A DNA stretch of 64,000 nt from JAKALX01 sp964508715 (lineage in GTDB: Bacteria; Chloroflexota; Dehalococcoidia; Tepidiformales; Tepidiformaceae): assembly GCA_964508715.1 (NCBI GenBank), contig CAZDUX010000010.1, positions 1 to 64,000 of the forward strand, read 5' to 3'. The notes under the pieces were generated by a model, which was given only the letters and a program-made list of their open reading frames with translations, was not told the origin of the DNA and did not search any database. This document shows positions 25,585 to 34,440 of the stretch, in pieces (position 1 is the stretch's first letter; each line of letters starts with the position of its first letter). The position numbers were made by a program, and so were the translations under genes.

Positions 25585-25675
25585 GAATCGAAAATCGTGA
25601 ATCGTGAATTGGGACAGCAATCGGAAATCGGCAATCGCCAATCGAGAATCGCTACGGCCAATCGGATCCCGGGAT
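25585..25675. repeat. Right copy of the AATCG-type repeat array
   Basis: A run of degenerate AATCG units (GAATCG, AAATCG, CAATCG) on the plus strand. Its core 25630-25644 (GGCAATCGCCAATCG) is the exact reverse complement of 24775-24789. The array covers the 3' end of the GntR-like gene. Confidence 0.7.
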
Positions 25676-25978
25676 GCTCTCGGGGTCGCGTGTCAGGTCG
25701 TTCCAACGGCGGGCGAGGACATCGAGGGGTGCCGCCGGAGGGGCCCACGGGATACCGCGCACGACAACTCCCCTATTCGCAGAGTGCTCGACGAGGCCTT
25801 CCGACTCGAGCCGCCGAAATGCCTCGCGGACCGGTGTCTGGCTCACGCCCCATTCGGCTGCCACCACTTCCTGCCGCAGGTGCGCCCCCGGCGCCAGGTT
25901 CCCCGAGAGGATAGCCGACTTCAGGGCTTCGTAGACCGCTTCTGCCTTGGTGCGCCGGGAAGCTCGCTCGGTCGTCAT
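25652..25978 (-). CDS. GntR-family regulator, DNA-binding domain only
   Basis: The 108-residue product is a GntR winged helix: KAEAVYEALKSAILSGNLAP, then LRQEVVAAEWGVSQTPVREA and FRRLESEGLVEHSANRGVVV. This is the FadR/FCD subgroup pattern, whose members normally carry a 130-150-residue effector domain. Here the domain is missing. After GVVVRGIPW only 30 residues follow, and the last five (SDWP region) are encoded by the AATCG repeat array. The gene therefore looks cut by the repeat. It might still bind DNA, but not as a normal ligand-responsive repressor. ATG start, no strong ribosome site. Confidence 0.75.
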   Translation of the reverse strand: MTTERASRRTKAEAVYEALKSAILSGNLAPGAHLRQEVVAAEWGVSQTPVREAFRRLESEGLVEHSANRGVVVRGIPWAPPAAPLDVLARRWNDLTRDPESIPGSDWP

Positions 25979-26101
25979 GCCTGTAGCATACCTGTTCCCG
26001 TCCACCCCGACGCGAGACGTGCTTGACATCTGTTGCGCCGTGGTCCACGGTGGCCTCGCGTCCGGCCCTCTACGGCGGAGGAGAAGTTGGAGGTGAGCGA
26101 G

Positions 26102-26416
26102 ATGCCAATCGAACCGGAGTTCGTGCTCAAGGCTATCGATGAGCGCCACGTGAAGTGGTTGAGCCACGAGCAGACAGTTGTCCTGGCCACGCTTTGTCTC
26201 GCCTATCCCGTTTCCGAAGCTGCGGAGTTGCTCGCAGTGAGCGAATCGACCTTTGCCCGTCGCCGGCGCGAACTCATCCACCTCGTCTTCGATCTGACCG
26301 AGCTCAAGGGTACGCCGGAGCGACTGCGACTGTGGTGCGAACGCCATTTCGCCTGCTGCACCGCTGGCGTGCAGGAAATGACCGAAACCGGTCAGATACT
26401 GATAGGAAGTAGCTAA
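26102..26416 (+). CDS. Small LuxR/sigma-like HTH protein
   Basis: From ATG 26102, with GGAGGTGA 5 bases upstream, 104 residues follow. The segment LSHEQTVVLATLCLAYPVSEAAELLAV then SESTFARRRREL fits a GerE/sigma-70 region-4 type helix-turn-helix. The C-terminus has two Cys (HFACCTAG). No receiver or other domain is present. It precedes the broken surface-protein gene by 56 bases and could be its regulator; this is a guess from position. Confidence 0.55.
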   Translation: MPIEPEFVLKAIDERHVKWLSHEQTVVLATLCLAYPVSEAAELLAVSESTFARRRRELIHLVFDLTELKGTPERLRLWCERHFACCTAGVQEMTETGQILIGSS

Positions 26417-26472
26417 ACGCCAATGGACGTTGGGGTTACCGTCGTGTTGAGCACGTTCTGGAGGGGCCTCCG

Positions 26473-27046
26473 ATGCTTGGCAGAATAGGGATAAGGACTT
26501 GGCCTCGTTTCCCCAAAGTGTTGACGGCTGCATTCGCGACCGGAGCCGCCATCGTGGGCTTCGTCGTCGCGTATGGCCAGTCGACAGTCGAGGCTTACGT
26601 TCCTTCGGGAAGTTCGTCGTCATACATCTGGCCGGATTCAAGCGATATATCTCCGCGATGCTATGGTGGCGCATACACTTGGACGCATGGCCTTGCGTGG
26701 AACATCAACACTAATACCAGCACACGAGTGATGACGGTATACCAACTTAATTTTTTACGGTGGATCGACCTCGCCGAACCCTCCATCGTCTGGGATCTCA
26801 TATGTCTGGGGAGATGACTCCTGGGTATATGGCGATACGCCGAGTCAGAGCTGGAGATTCGGAGTCCTCTCGGGGTTCTATATACAGTCATTTTACTCAT
26901 CAGGTATCGTCATATGGCAGACGAAGCAGTTTCACTACGCATCTGGTGGTTACGTAACCATTGAGGCTGAGTTTGGTGCCTACGATCCGATCGATATAAT
27001 CAGTAGTTGGTGTGCCGGTCGCTCTTGGACACGGCTACACCCGTAG
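26473..27046 (+). pseudogene. Exported Ser/Tyr/Trp-rich protein, frameshifted at a T6 run
   Basis: The frame from ATG 26473 has a signal/anchor helix (VLTAAFATGAAIVGFVVAYG) and then a surface-type sequence with SSSSYIWPDSSDISPRCYGG. It ends early at 26817. One T removed from TTTTTT at 26751-26756 makes it continue as NFYGGSTSPNPPSSGISYVW and WGDDSWVYGDTPSQSW, down to the stop at 27044-27046. The corrected product is about 190 residues, uniform in style. It could be a true pseudogene, a phase-variable tract, transcriptional slippage or a sequencing error. Base composition is AT-richer than its neighbours, which hints at transfer. No family recognised. Confidence 0.7.
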
Positions 27047-27073
27047 TCTTTTCAGAGGAGAAGGAGAGTAAAA

Positions 27074-27643
27074 ATGAAGCGCTGGATGAGCCCCGTACCC
27101 ATAGCCGTGGTGGGCGTGGTCGTTGTCATCGCAGCTGTTGCTGCTGGATTGCTTCTTAGGACCGGCGGTGGTGAAGGCGAAGCCGCCCGCACCGTGCGCG
27201 TCGCCATCCTTGGCGCGCAGGGGATCGAGAGCGAATCCACGTTCACCTCCGACGCCGAGGCGCTCGCATTCGCACAATCGAAGGCCGACTTCTCGCTGGC
27301 CCTGCCCAGATGGACACCCCCAGGGTTCGGTCTCGCCTCCATCCAGGTCAGCCCGAAGCCGCAGGGGCCAGGCCCCCATCGCGTCCGCTTCGGCTACCAG
27401 GACAACCAGGCGGGCCTCTCGCTCATGGCGGTCAACACGCCGTTCGACTTTCCCGGCAAGGACGCGGACCACCAGGTGACCTCGCCGACGCCAGGCACCG
27501 AGCTCTACCGCGCCGCTGCCGACGGGCGTACTGAGTTCACGCTCCTCTCCGAGACGCGCGGCTACGTCCTCACCATCAACCCCGGCGCTGCGATCTCTGA
27601 TGCGGATGCCGTTCGAATGCTGGGCTCGCTGCCCACCAAGTGA
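27074..27643 (+). CDS. Membrane-anchored protein (DUF4367-like)
   Basis: The 189-residue protein has a single N-terminal helix (VPIAVVGVVVVIAAVAAGLL) and an extracytoplasmic domain of about 150 residues. This contains FSLALPRWTPPGFGLASIQV, the 'predicted property from text' style strand pattern of DUF4367/anti-sigma-associated domains, and ends VLTINPGAAISDADAVRMLG. The ribosome site GAGGAGAAGGAGAG is strong. It follows the broken surface protein by 27 bases and may be its operon partner. Function unknown. Confidence 0.65.
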   Translation: MKRWMSPVPIAVVGVVVVIAAVAAGLLLRTGGGEGEAARTVRVAILGAQGIESESTFTSDAEALAFAQSKADFSLALPRWTPPGFGLASIQVSPKPQGPGPHRVRFGYQDNQAGLSLMAVNTPFDFPGKDADHQVTSPTPGTELYRAAADGRTEFTLLSETRGYVLTINPGAAISDADAVRMLGSLPTK

Positions 27644-27689
27644 CCTGCCAATCACGACGTTGGGCCGGGTACAGCCCGCCGGGCGACCC

Positions 27690-29393
27690 TCAGATTCGAG
27701 CCATCCACCCGAAGAACTCGGAGTCTTCGTTCGCACCGCCCTGGCCTTCACCGGTCTCGCTGAAGTCCGCCACGAAACGGATCTCCTCGATCCACTTCAC
27801 CATCTTGAAGCCGAGCTGGTTCTCCACCCGCAGCCGCAGCGGGGCACCATAGGTCACCGTCAGGGGCTCCAGGTTGCGTTCGTACGCGAGCAGGCTCAGG
27901 CGGTGGCGCAGCACATCAAGGGGTTGGGCCTCGTAGTACTGGTGCCCCGAGAGCCCCTTCCCGAACGAGTAGAAGACCGCGAACCGTGCCTCGGGTGTGG
28001 GCCGAACGAACTCCATCAACGTATGCACCGGTAGCCCGCCCCACTCGGAAATCCCCGTCCAGCCCTGGATGCAATGGTGCAACGTGGTCTGCCGCTGCAT
28101 CGCGGCGAGTTCCTTGATCTCATCGAGCGAAAGCGACACGGGGTTTTCCACGAGCCCGGTCACTCGCAGCCGGTAGTCGCGGAAGTCACCATCCACGAGT
28201 GCCTGCCACTCCTCGCCCTCGGGCTCCTTGCCGTTCGGCCAGAGGTAGGGCGAGATCTGCTCGGGAGCATATTCGGCGGAAGGCTGGCCGCGAAAGACAG
28301 CCTTGATGAGCGGACTCACGGTAAGTGCTGTGAACCGCTGGAGTACCCGCGGATAGTGCCACGAGAACCAGACTGCCGATTGCGTCAGGCTGAGTGCGAA
28401 CAGGATCCCGATGACGGTGAGGAGGGCGCCCGTCGGGGCCGTACCATCGTTGTTGAGGACGATACCGTTGAGGTTCTTCAGGGGGCCGGTGGCGAGGGCC
28501 AGCGCCGTGTGCCCGGTGAAGAAGCCGATGAACGCAACCATGAGGACGAAGTGCAGCGACCGCGCAATCTGGCGGTTTCCGAAGAGGCGAAGGTACCACT
28601 TGTGCTCATTGTCGAAAGCCGGCGACATCGCGATGCCAGTCAGGATCTGGAGTGGCGGCAGTATGAAGATGATCGAGAAGTAGGTGAGCTGCTGGAGCGC
28701 GTTGAAGCGCTGGTAACCATCGATCCCCGCCACCCGGGCCGGGTCATGCAGATGTCCATAGGTCACCGCGCAGCTCAGCGCCTGGGGCACGAGGTTCACA
28801 TCCGTCGGTACCAGCCGGTTCCACGTGCCATCGGCGAACTGGAGCGAGATGAACGCCGCACCCGTCAGGATCCAGAGAATGTCGAACATGAAATGCCAGT
28901 GGCGCGCGATGCCGATCATGTGGCGCCCGCCGGGCAAGCCCAGCCAACCCGGTGCACTGACTGAATCGTCCTTGGCAGTCCATGTCCGATCGCGCGGAAC
29001 GTCACCGCGGAGGCGAAGCCAATCGGTACCAGGCGTGCAATGCATGCTCGTGTAGAGCCGGGGGTGGTCCGTCATGATCTGGATACCGCTACGGATGAGG
29101 AAGAGGAGGTAGATGAAGTTCAGGAAATGGGCTGCGCGGGTGTAGAAGGGGTAGCCCGGTTTCACATCGGCCGAGGGGGTGACGCATGGGAAGCGATCGA
29201 GGTATGACTGGCCCGGTGAGCTCGCGTGGAATGCAAACGACGCCACGATGAACGCGGCCAGCAGGCCGGCTCCAACTGCCAGAGCCACCAGGAGCACGCG
29301 CAGCAGCGGGTAATAACGGCCCCGGATCTTGATCTGCGGGTGCGGGCGGACAGGCGGAAGGTACGCTCGGAGGACAGGGTGCCGTTCGGCCAC
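27690..29393 (-). CDS. Cytochrome b561-like membrane domain fused to sulfite-oxidase-type molybdopterin domain
   Basis: The 567-residue protein is a fusion. Residues 30-350 hold about six membrane helices with His residues suited to heme b (HFLNFIYLLFLIRSG, ARHWHFMFDILWIL, FTGHTALALA). Residues 390-560 form an oxidoreductase molybdopterin-binding domain with the Mo-ligand Cys in TLHHCIQGWTGISEWGG and a VTYGAPLRLRVENQLGFKMV end. It resembles MsrP/MsrQ or YedY/YedZ functions joined in one chain: a membrane cytochrome feeding a periplasm-type Mo site. Substrate unknown (oxidised Met, sulfite or other). It stands alone. Confidence 0.8.
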   Translation of the reverse strand: MAERHPVLRAYLPPVRPHPQIKIRGRYYPLLRVLLVALAVGAGLLAAFIVASFAFHASSPGQSYLDRFPCVTPSADVKPGYPFYTRAAHFLNFIYLLFLIRSGIQIMTDHPRLYTSMHCTPGTDWLRLRGDVPRDRTWTAKDDSVSAPGWLGLPGGRHMIGIARHWHFMFDILWILTGAAFISLQFADGTWNRLVPTDVNLVPQALSCAVTYGHLHDPARVAGIDGYQRFNALQQLTYFSIIFILPPLQILTGIAMSPAFDNEHKWYLRLFGNRQIARSLHFVLMVAFIGFFTGHTALALATGPLKNLNGIVLNNDGTAPTGALLTVIGILFALSLTQSAVWFSWHYPRVLQRFTALTVSPLIKAVFRGQPSAEYAPEQISPYLWPNGKEPEGEEWQALVDGDFRDYRLRVTGLVENPVSLSLDEIKELAAMQRQTTLHHCIQGWTGISEWGGLPVHTLMEFVRPTPEARFAVFYSFGKGLSGHQYYEAQPLDVLRHRLSLLAYERNLEPLTVTYGAPLRLRVENQLGFKMVKWIEEIRFVADFSETGEGQGGANEDSEFFGWMARI

Positions 29394-29482
29394 ACGGCCA
29401 TCCTATCGTCAGCACCTCTTTCGACGCGCTAACAAACCGCCCCGATCCCGTAACGAGTGACTCTCGACCTGCTGTCTGGCCG

Positions 29483-29893
29483 TCAACCCCCCAGCATCGC
29501 CATGAGGTCCGTCCTGGTCAGCCCGAGGGAGGAGTAGAACATCGGGTTCACCTCGCCAGAGGAGATTGTCCCGAGTGCCAGTTCGAGTGCACCAATCTCC
29601 GTACCACCATGCTGAACCACCGCCTGCGCAACCATCGTAATCGCCTCGCGGGCAGCGGAGCCAAACATCACATTGCTATCGAGCCGGGTGTCACCCACCC
29701 CCTGCACGGCAACCAGCGCACCAACGATCGCCTCGTGTGACGGCACACCGTCGAGGCCGCCGGCTCCCAGTACGAGGAGCGCGCCCCCGAGCAGGTGCTC
29801 CGGTGCGACGATCCCGACGTTGGTCCGCCAGCAGAAGTTCTGTGCCTCCGCGAGCGCTCGTTCACCGTCAGCCGCCAGCTTCACTTCCGTCAT
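29483..29893 (-). CDS. Stand-alone Clp_N-like domain protein
   Basis: The 136-residue protein looks like the Clp repeat (N) domain. ALAEAQNFCWRTNVGIVAPEHLLGGAL corresponds to the first repeat ('A..A...a......i..eHLLlall'), and GSAAREAITMVAQAVVQHGG with IGALELALGTI is the second. No AAA domain follows. Such short proteins may act as adaptors or decoys for ClpC-type chaperones. Its start overlaps the recJ stop by 4 bp, so it is the last gene of the acpS operon. Confidence 0.65.
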   Translation of the reverse strand: MTEVKLAADGERALAEAQNFCWRTNVGIVAPEHLLGGALLVLGAGGLDGVPSHEAIVGALVAVQGVGDTRLDSNVMFGSAAREAITMVAQAVVQHGGTEIGALELALGTISSGEVNPMFYSSLGLTRTDLMAMLGG

Positions 29894-31596
29894 GGGCCAA
29901 CCTCGAGGAAGCGGCCCTCGGCGCTGGGGGCCATGTCGAGCACCTCGAGTTCTACACGCTCGCCCCGCCAGTCCTGCTTCAGCGAGTACACGACATCCAT
30001 CTCATCGGCCAGTTCGGTATCGGCCTGGCGGAAGGCGATCGCGTTCCATGTCGCGCTCCCGTCGCGGAGTACGAGCCGGACGTGGCTGCCATCACCCCCG
30101 ACCGTCCTCGAGCTCTTCACGGTCACGTTTCGGCTGAGGAGCACCGGCTTGCGGTTTCCCTGCCCGCACGGTTCGAAGCGCATCAACCCCTTGACTTCGA
30201 GCCCCGTCAGGTCGCCCAGCGACGCCTCGGCATCGATATCGATGACAGGCCGCAACGTCTCTGCATCGAGCTGCTCTGCTGCCGTGTTGATGAGCCGGTC
30301 CCGCAGCTCATCGAGGTGCTCATTCGCTACCGTGAAGCCCGCCGCCGCGCGGTGGCCACCGTGCCGAACGAGCAGATGCTTCTCCTTGCGAATCGCCGAG
30401 ACGATATCGAACGCGGGAATGCTCCGGCAGCTCGCGCGGCTCTCCGCCGCGCCTTTGTTGAGGACGATCGCCGGCCGGTGCCGCCGATCAGCGAGGCGCG
30501 ACGCCACGAGTCCGACAATCCCCATGTGGATCTTCTCGCTCGGCACGAAGATGAGCGGGTCATCGCGCGTCCCGCAGTACTCCTCGGCAATTGCGAACGC
30601 CTCTTCCGTCTGTCGCTGGCGCTCGCGATTGAGCAGATCGAGCCGTTCTGCGAGGTGCTGTGCCGTCTTCCAGTCGTCGGCGAGCAGCAGGTCGAGCGCA
30701 AGGTAGGCGTGTTCGAGGCGGCCCGCGGCATTCATCCGGGGCCCCAGTGCGAACCCGAGCGTCTCGGCAGTGAAATGCTCCGGGCGCGTCCGCGCGACCG
30801 CCGCCAGTGCTTCGAGCCCAGGGCGAAGCCCCCGCTGCATCCGTGCGAGTCCGTCGGTCACGATCTTCCGGTTCTCGTCCGAAAGCGGTGCTACATCGAC
30901 GACCGTCCCCAGCGCCACGAGGTCGATGAACTCGGACTCGTCGAGCTGTTTCCCGTACGCCTCGTACAACATCTGCAGGAACCGGTAGGCGACTCCCACG
31001 GCGGCGAGTTCATCGAACGGGTAGGGCGAGTCCGGCCGCTTCGGGTTCACCGCCGCCAGGGCGGGCGGTAGTCCTTCCGGCACGGTGTGATGGTCGAGGA
31101 TGATCACGTCCATCCCGAGTTCGTTTGCGTACGCCACCTCGGCGACCGAGCTGATGCCGCAGTCCGCGGTAATCAGCAAGCCGGTGCGATCGGCACGAAG
31201 CTTCGCTATCGCTCCAAAGTTGAGCCCATATCCCTCGCTGAAACGGTCGGGAATGTACCGGATGGTCCTCGCCCCGAGATGCCGCAGCCCCAGCTGGAGT
31301 ACCGCCACCGAGGTCACGCCGTCGACATCAAAATCACCGTAAAGCGCAATCGTCTCGCTGTCCTTGATGGCGCGCATCGTTCGGAAGACCGCGTCTTCCA
31401 TGCCGGGGAGTTCGAGGGGGTCGTAGTCGGGCGCGAGATGGGGCTTGTAGAACAGGTCGGCCTGCGCCCGCTCTGTGACCCCGCGCGCAGCAAGCACCGT
31501 GGCCACGATAGGGGGAAACTTCGCAATGCCGTTCTGATGTGCATACGGGTCACGCAGCCGCCAGCGCGCCTGTGGACGCCCGAGGACCGCAGTCAT
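29890..31596 (-). CDS. recJ: Single-stranded-DNA exonuclease RecJ
   Basis: RecJ degrades ssDNA 5' to 3' in recombination and mismatch repair. The 568-residue protein has the DHH-family motifs: LYGDFDVDGVTSVAVL (motif I), ITADCGISSVAEV (motif II), VIILDHHTVPEGLP (DHH, motif III) and VGVAYRFLQML. The DHHA1 part has HGGHRAAAGFTV, followed by an OB-fold C-terminus. Length is standard. It overlaps fabF upstream and the Clp_N-like gene downstream, each by 4 bp. Confidence 0.95.
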   Translation of the reverse strand: MTAVLGRPQARWRLRDPYAHQNGIAKFPPIVATVLAARGVTERAQADLFYKPHLAPDYDPLELPGMEDAVFRTMRAIKDSETIALYGDFDVDGVTSVAVLQLGLRHLGARTIRYIPDRFSEGYGLNFGAIAKLRADRTGLLITADCGISSVAEVAYANELGMDVIILDHHTVPEGLPPALAAVNPKRPDSPYPFDELAAVGVAYRFLQMLYEAYGKQLDESEFIDLVALGTVVDVAPLSDENRKIVTDGLARMQRGLRPGLEALAAVARTRPEHFTAETLGFALGPRMNAAGRLEHAYLALDLLLADDWKTAQHLAERLDLLNRERQRQTEEAFAIAEEYCGTRDDPLIFVPSEKIHMGIVGLVASRLADRRHRPAIVLNKGAAESRASCRSIPAFDIVSAIRKEKHLLVRHGGHRAAAGFTVANEHLDELRDRLINTAAEQLDAETLRPVIDIDAEASLGDLTGLEVKGLMRFEPCGQGNRKPVLLSRNVTVKSSRTVGGDGSHVRLVLRDGSATWNAIAFRQADTELADEMDVVYSLKQDWRGERVELEVLDMAPSAEGRFLEVGP

Positions 31597-32837
31597 GCGT
31601 TCGGACGGTAGCGGCGAAACACCAGGCTGGCATTATGGCCGCCAAATCCGAGCGAGTTGGTCATCACGTTTTCGAGCGCCACCGAGCGGGCAGTATTGGG
31701 CACATAGTCGAGGTCGCACTCGGGATCCGGTGTCTCGAGATGCGCGGTCGGCGGGATGATCCCGTGCTGCAACGCGAGGACACAGGCAGCCGCTTCCACG
31801 GCTCCAGCAGCCCCGAGAAGATGGCCCGTCATCGACTTCGTGGAACTAATGGGCAGCTCATAGGCGTATGCACCGAACACGCTCTTGATGGCAAGCGTTT
31901 CGAGCTTGTCGTTCATGAGCGTCGATGTGCCGTGGGCATTCAGGTAGCCGATGTCATCGGGCCGCAGCCCCGCCTGGGCGATCGCTTTGCGCATCGCCCG
32001 CGCGGCACCGTCGCCCTGTTCATCGGGCATGGTGATGTGGAACGCGTCGCTTGTCGCCCCGTAGCCGGCAAGTTCAGCGAGGATCGTGGCTCCACGCCCC
32101 AGGGCATGCTCTTCAGATTCGAGTACGAGTGCGCCTGCCCCTTCACCCATCACGAAGCCATCGCGGGTGAGGTCGAACGGTCGCGACGAGGATCCCGGCG
32201 TGTCGTTTCGGGTGGTGAGGGCTTTGGCTGCCGAGAAGCCCGCCATGCAGATAGGCGTGATTGCCGCCTCGGTGCCACCCGCAATCGCGATCGCGGCATC
32301 ACCGCGCCGGATGATGTTCGCCGCTTCGCCGATACTGTCGGCGCCGCTCGCGCAGGCACTCACCAGGCAATAGTTCACGGCCCTGGCGCCGAGCTTGATA
32401 CTCAGCTGGCCAGCACTCATGTCGCTCAGCATCATCGGCATAAGGAACGGGCTCACACGCCCGGGGCCCTTTTCGCGGAGCGTCTCATACTCCGCCATCA
32501 GGGTCGTCACGCCACCGATGGCGGTGCCCATGATGACCGCGAAGTCGGTGCCGTCGCCGCTCGCTGGCTCGTAGCCGCTCTGCTCGAGCGCCTCGTTGGT
32601 CGCTGCGAATGCGAACTGCGTCACCCGGTCGGCTCTCCGCGCTTCCTTGCGGTCCATGTACTGTGTCGGGTCGAAGTCCGGCACCTCGCCAGCAACCTGC
32701 GAGTCGTATCCCGTGGGGTCAAAAAGGGTAATTCGCCGAATCCCGGAGCGCCCCTCGGTCATCGCCTCCCAGTTTGCGCAGGCGGTGTGGCCGAGCGCGG
32801 TGATCATCCCTAGCCCTGTGACGACGACCCTGGTCAA
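31593..32837 (-). CDS. fabF: 3-oxoacyl-[acyl-carrier-protein] synthase II
   Basis: FabF condenses malonyl-ACP with acyl-ACP in fatty-acid chain elongation. The 414-residue protein has the nucleophile Cys in VSACASGADSIG, the two catalytic His in NAHGTSTLMND and MTGHLLGAAGAVEA, and the start RVVVTGLGMITALGH. It lies in one operon with acpS, which activates ACP, two genes upstream. It overlaps recJ by 4 bp (ATGA), so translation is coupled. No other fab genes occur in the window. Confidence 0.93.
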   Translation of the reverse strand: MTRVVVTGLGMITALGHTACANWEAMTEGRSGIRRITLFDPTGYDSQVAGEVPDFDPTQYMDRKEARRADRVTQFAFAATNEALEQSGYEPASGDGTDFAVIMGTAIGGVTTLMAEYETLREKGPGRVSPFLMPMMLSDMSAGQLSIKLGARAVNYCLVSACASGADSIGEAANIIRRGDAAIAIAGGTEAAITPICMAGFSAAKALTTRNDTPGSSSRPFDLTRDGFVMGEGAGALVLESEEHALGRGATILAELAGYGATSDAFHITMPDEQGDGAARAMRKAIAQAGLRPDDIGYLNAHGTSTLMNDKLETLAIKSVFGAYAYELPISSTKSMTGHLLGAAGAVEAAACVLALQHGIIPPTAHLETPDPECDLDYVPNTARSVALENVMTNSLGFGGHNASLVFRRYRPNA

Positions 32838-32877
32838 TGCGTGCTACCCATCAGCATCAGGCTCCCGGCAGTGTACA

Positions 32878-34440
32878 TCAGGCCGACCGTATGTCCCTGA
32901 TTGTCCGTGGGAGGTGGGTCGCAATATCACCGGCGAGCAGCCCCGCTTCACCCATTTCCCCGCGAAGCAGTTCGCCCACGGCAGCATGAGCGTAGACACC
33001 GAGCGATGCCGCGTCGAACGGTTCGAGGCCCTGCGCCATGTAGGCGCCGATGATGCCGGCGAGCACGTCACCTGCCCCGGCTGTCGCAAGCAGCGGGTTG
33101 GCAAATGGGCTCAGGCGGGTTCGTCCGTCAGCGTGCACGACAACCGTGTGGGCACCTTTGAGCACCACCGTACAGCCGTACTTTGCGGCGGCCTCCTGCG
33201 CCGCTGCCATGCGCCGGGCCTGGATGTCGGCGACAGTCGTCCCGAGCAGCCGGGCGAGCTCGCCAGGGTGCGGTGTGAGAACCGCATTGGCCGAAACACG
33301 CCCCGGCCCATCGCCGAATGTCGCCAGCGCGTTCAGTCCATCGGCATCGAGCACAAAACCACGTCTCGAATCACCAAGATCCGGTAAGAGCGCCCATGCG
33401 AGCGCCCGCGTCTGGTCGCTGTTGCCCATCCCGGGCCCGAAGACCACCGCCTCGAACCCGTCGATTGCGTTGCGCAGTCCGACGGCCGCGCTGCCGGGGA
33501 GCGTCCCTTCGTCCGGGACTTCATCCTGCGGGATCCACGTAGCTTCGGCGATGCCCGGTGCGAGCGAGGGGATAATCCCCTCGGGGCAAGCGATAGTCAC
33601 GAGCCCGGCCCCCGCGCGGTAAGCGCCCACCGCCACGAGCCGCGGTGCCCCGATATACCGTCTCGACCCACCGATAACGAGGAGCTTCCCGAAGGTTCCC
33701 TTGTTCCCATCCTCGGGCCGCGCCGGCAGCACACCGCGTGCCCATTTCGCGGTCATCAGTTCGAGCTTCACCGCTTCCTGTGCTGCACGGGGGATGCCGA
33801 TATCGATCACCTGGACCTTGCCGAGGAGCGCGGCTGCCTGCGCCTGGTACATCCCTACCTTTGGCAGCCCAAACGTCACGGTCATGTCCGGCGCGACCGT
33901 CAGGGGGTCGGCCGCCCCCGAGTCGGCGTCGATCCCGGTCGGAAGGTCGCAGGCAACCAGCTTCGGAGGTGAATAGCCTGACCGGGCCGCACCGAGTGCC
34001 ATGAGCGCCGCACCAATCGGCGACTCCGGATCGATTCCCGTTCGCTGCCCGATGCCGAGCAATGCGTCGACCACCAGGTCGCACTGGCCCACCACCTGCC
34101 CCAGCCGGAGCCAGCCCGGGTCTTCGCCACCGTCCGCAATGACCACGCCATGCTGGGCCATCTCTTCTGTCTGCGCTCCATCGCGGCGTGCGATGGGCAC
34201 GTATACGAGTACTTCCGCACCCCAGTCGGCGAGGTGCCGCGCGGCAACGAGTCCGTCGCCACCATTGTTCCCCGGGCCCGCAAGCACCACTATCCGCTTG
34301 CCCTCGAGCGTCCCCAGGAGCATCCAGGCTTCCTGGGCGACGGCGAGGCCGGCCTCCTCCATCAGTTGCGCTTCCGAACTGCCAGCAGCGATAGCCGCCT
34401 GTTCGAGTTCCCGCATCTGCGCCACGGTCACCAGTTTCAT
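32878..34440 (-). CDS. nnr: Bifunctional NAD(P)H-hydrate epimerase / ADP-dependent dehydratase
   Basis: This enzyme repairs hydrated NADH and NADPH. Residues 1-215 form the YjeF_N epimerase (VLAGPGNNGGDGLVAARHL, VVDALLGIGQRTG, VACDLPTGIDADSG). Residues 225-520 form the carbohydrate-kinase-like dehydratase (GKLLVIGGSRRYIGAPRL, VFGPGMGNSD, VLTPHPGELARLLG, LATAGAGDVLAGIIGAYM). The length, 520, is normal for the fusion. Start overlaps the acpS stop by 4 bp. In many bacteria acpS and nnr are adjacent, as here. Confidence 0.95.
   Translation of the reverse strand: MKLVTVAQMRELEQAAIAAGSSEAQLMEEAGLAVAQEAWMLLGTLEGKRIVVLAGPGNNGGDGLVAARHLADWGAEVLVYVPIARRDGAQTEEMAQHGVVIADGGEDPGWLRLGQVVGQCDLVVDALLGIGQRTGIDPESPIGAALMALGAARSGYSPPKLVACDLPTGIDADSGAADPLTVAPDMTVTFGLPKVGMYQAQAAALLGKVQVIDIGIPRAAQEAVKLELMTAKWARGVLPARPEDGNKGTFGKLLVIGGSRRYIGAPRLVAVGAYRAGAGLVTIACPEGIIPSLAPGIAEATWIPQDEVPDEGTLPGSAAVGLRNAIDGFEAVVFGPGMGNSDQTRALAWALLPDLGDSRRGFVLDADGLNALATFGDGPGRVSANAVLTPHPGELARLLGTTVADIQARRMAAAQEAAAKYGCTVVLKGAHTVVVHADGRTRLSPFANPLLATAGAGDVLAGIIGAYMAQGLEPFDAASLGVYAHAAVGELLRGEMGEAGLLAGDIATHLPRTIRDIRSA

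Noticed and set aside
31539..32813. 424-codon plus-strand frame opposite fabF
   Set aside because: The fabF frame has all catalytic residues; the opposite frame is a shadow.
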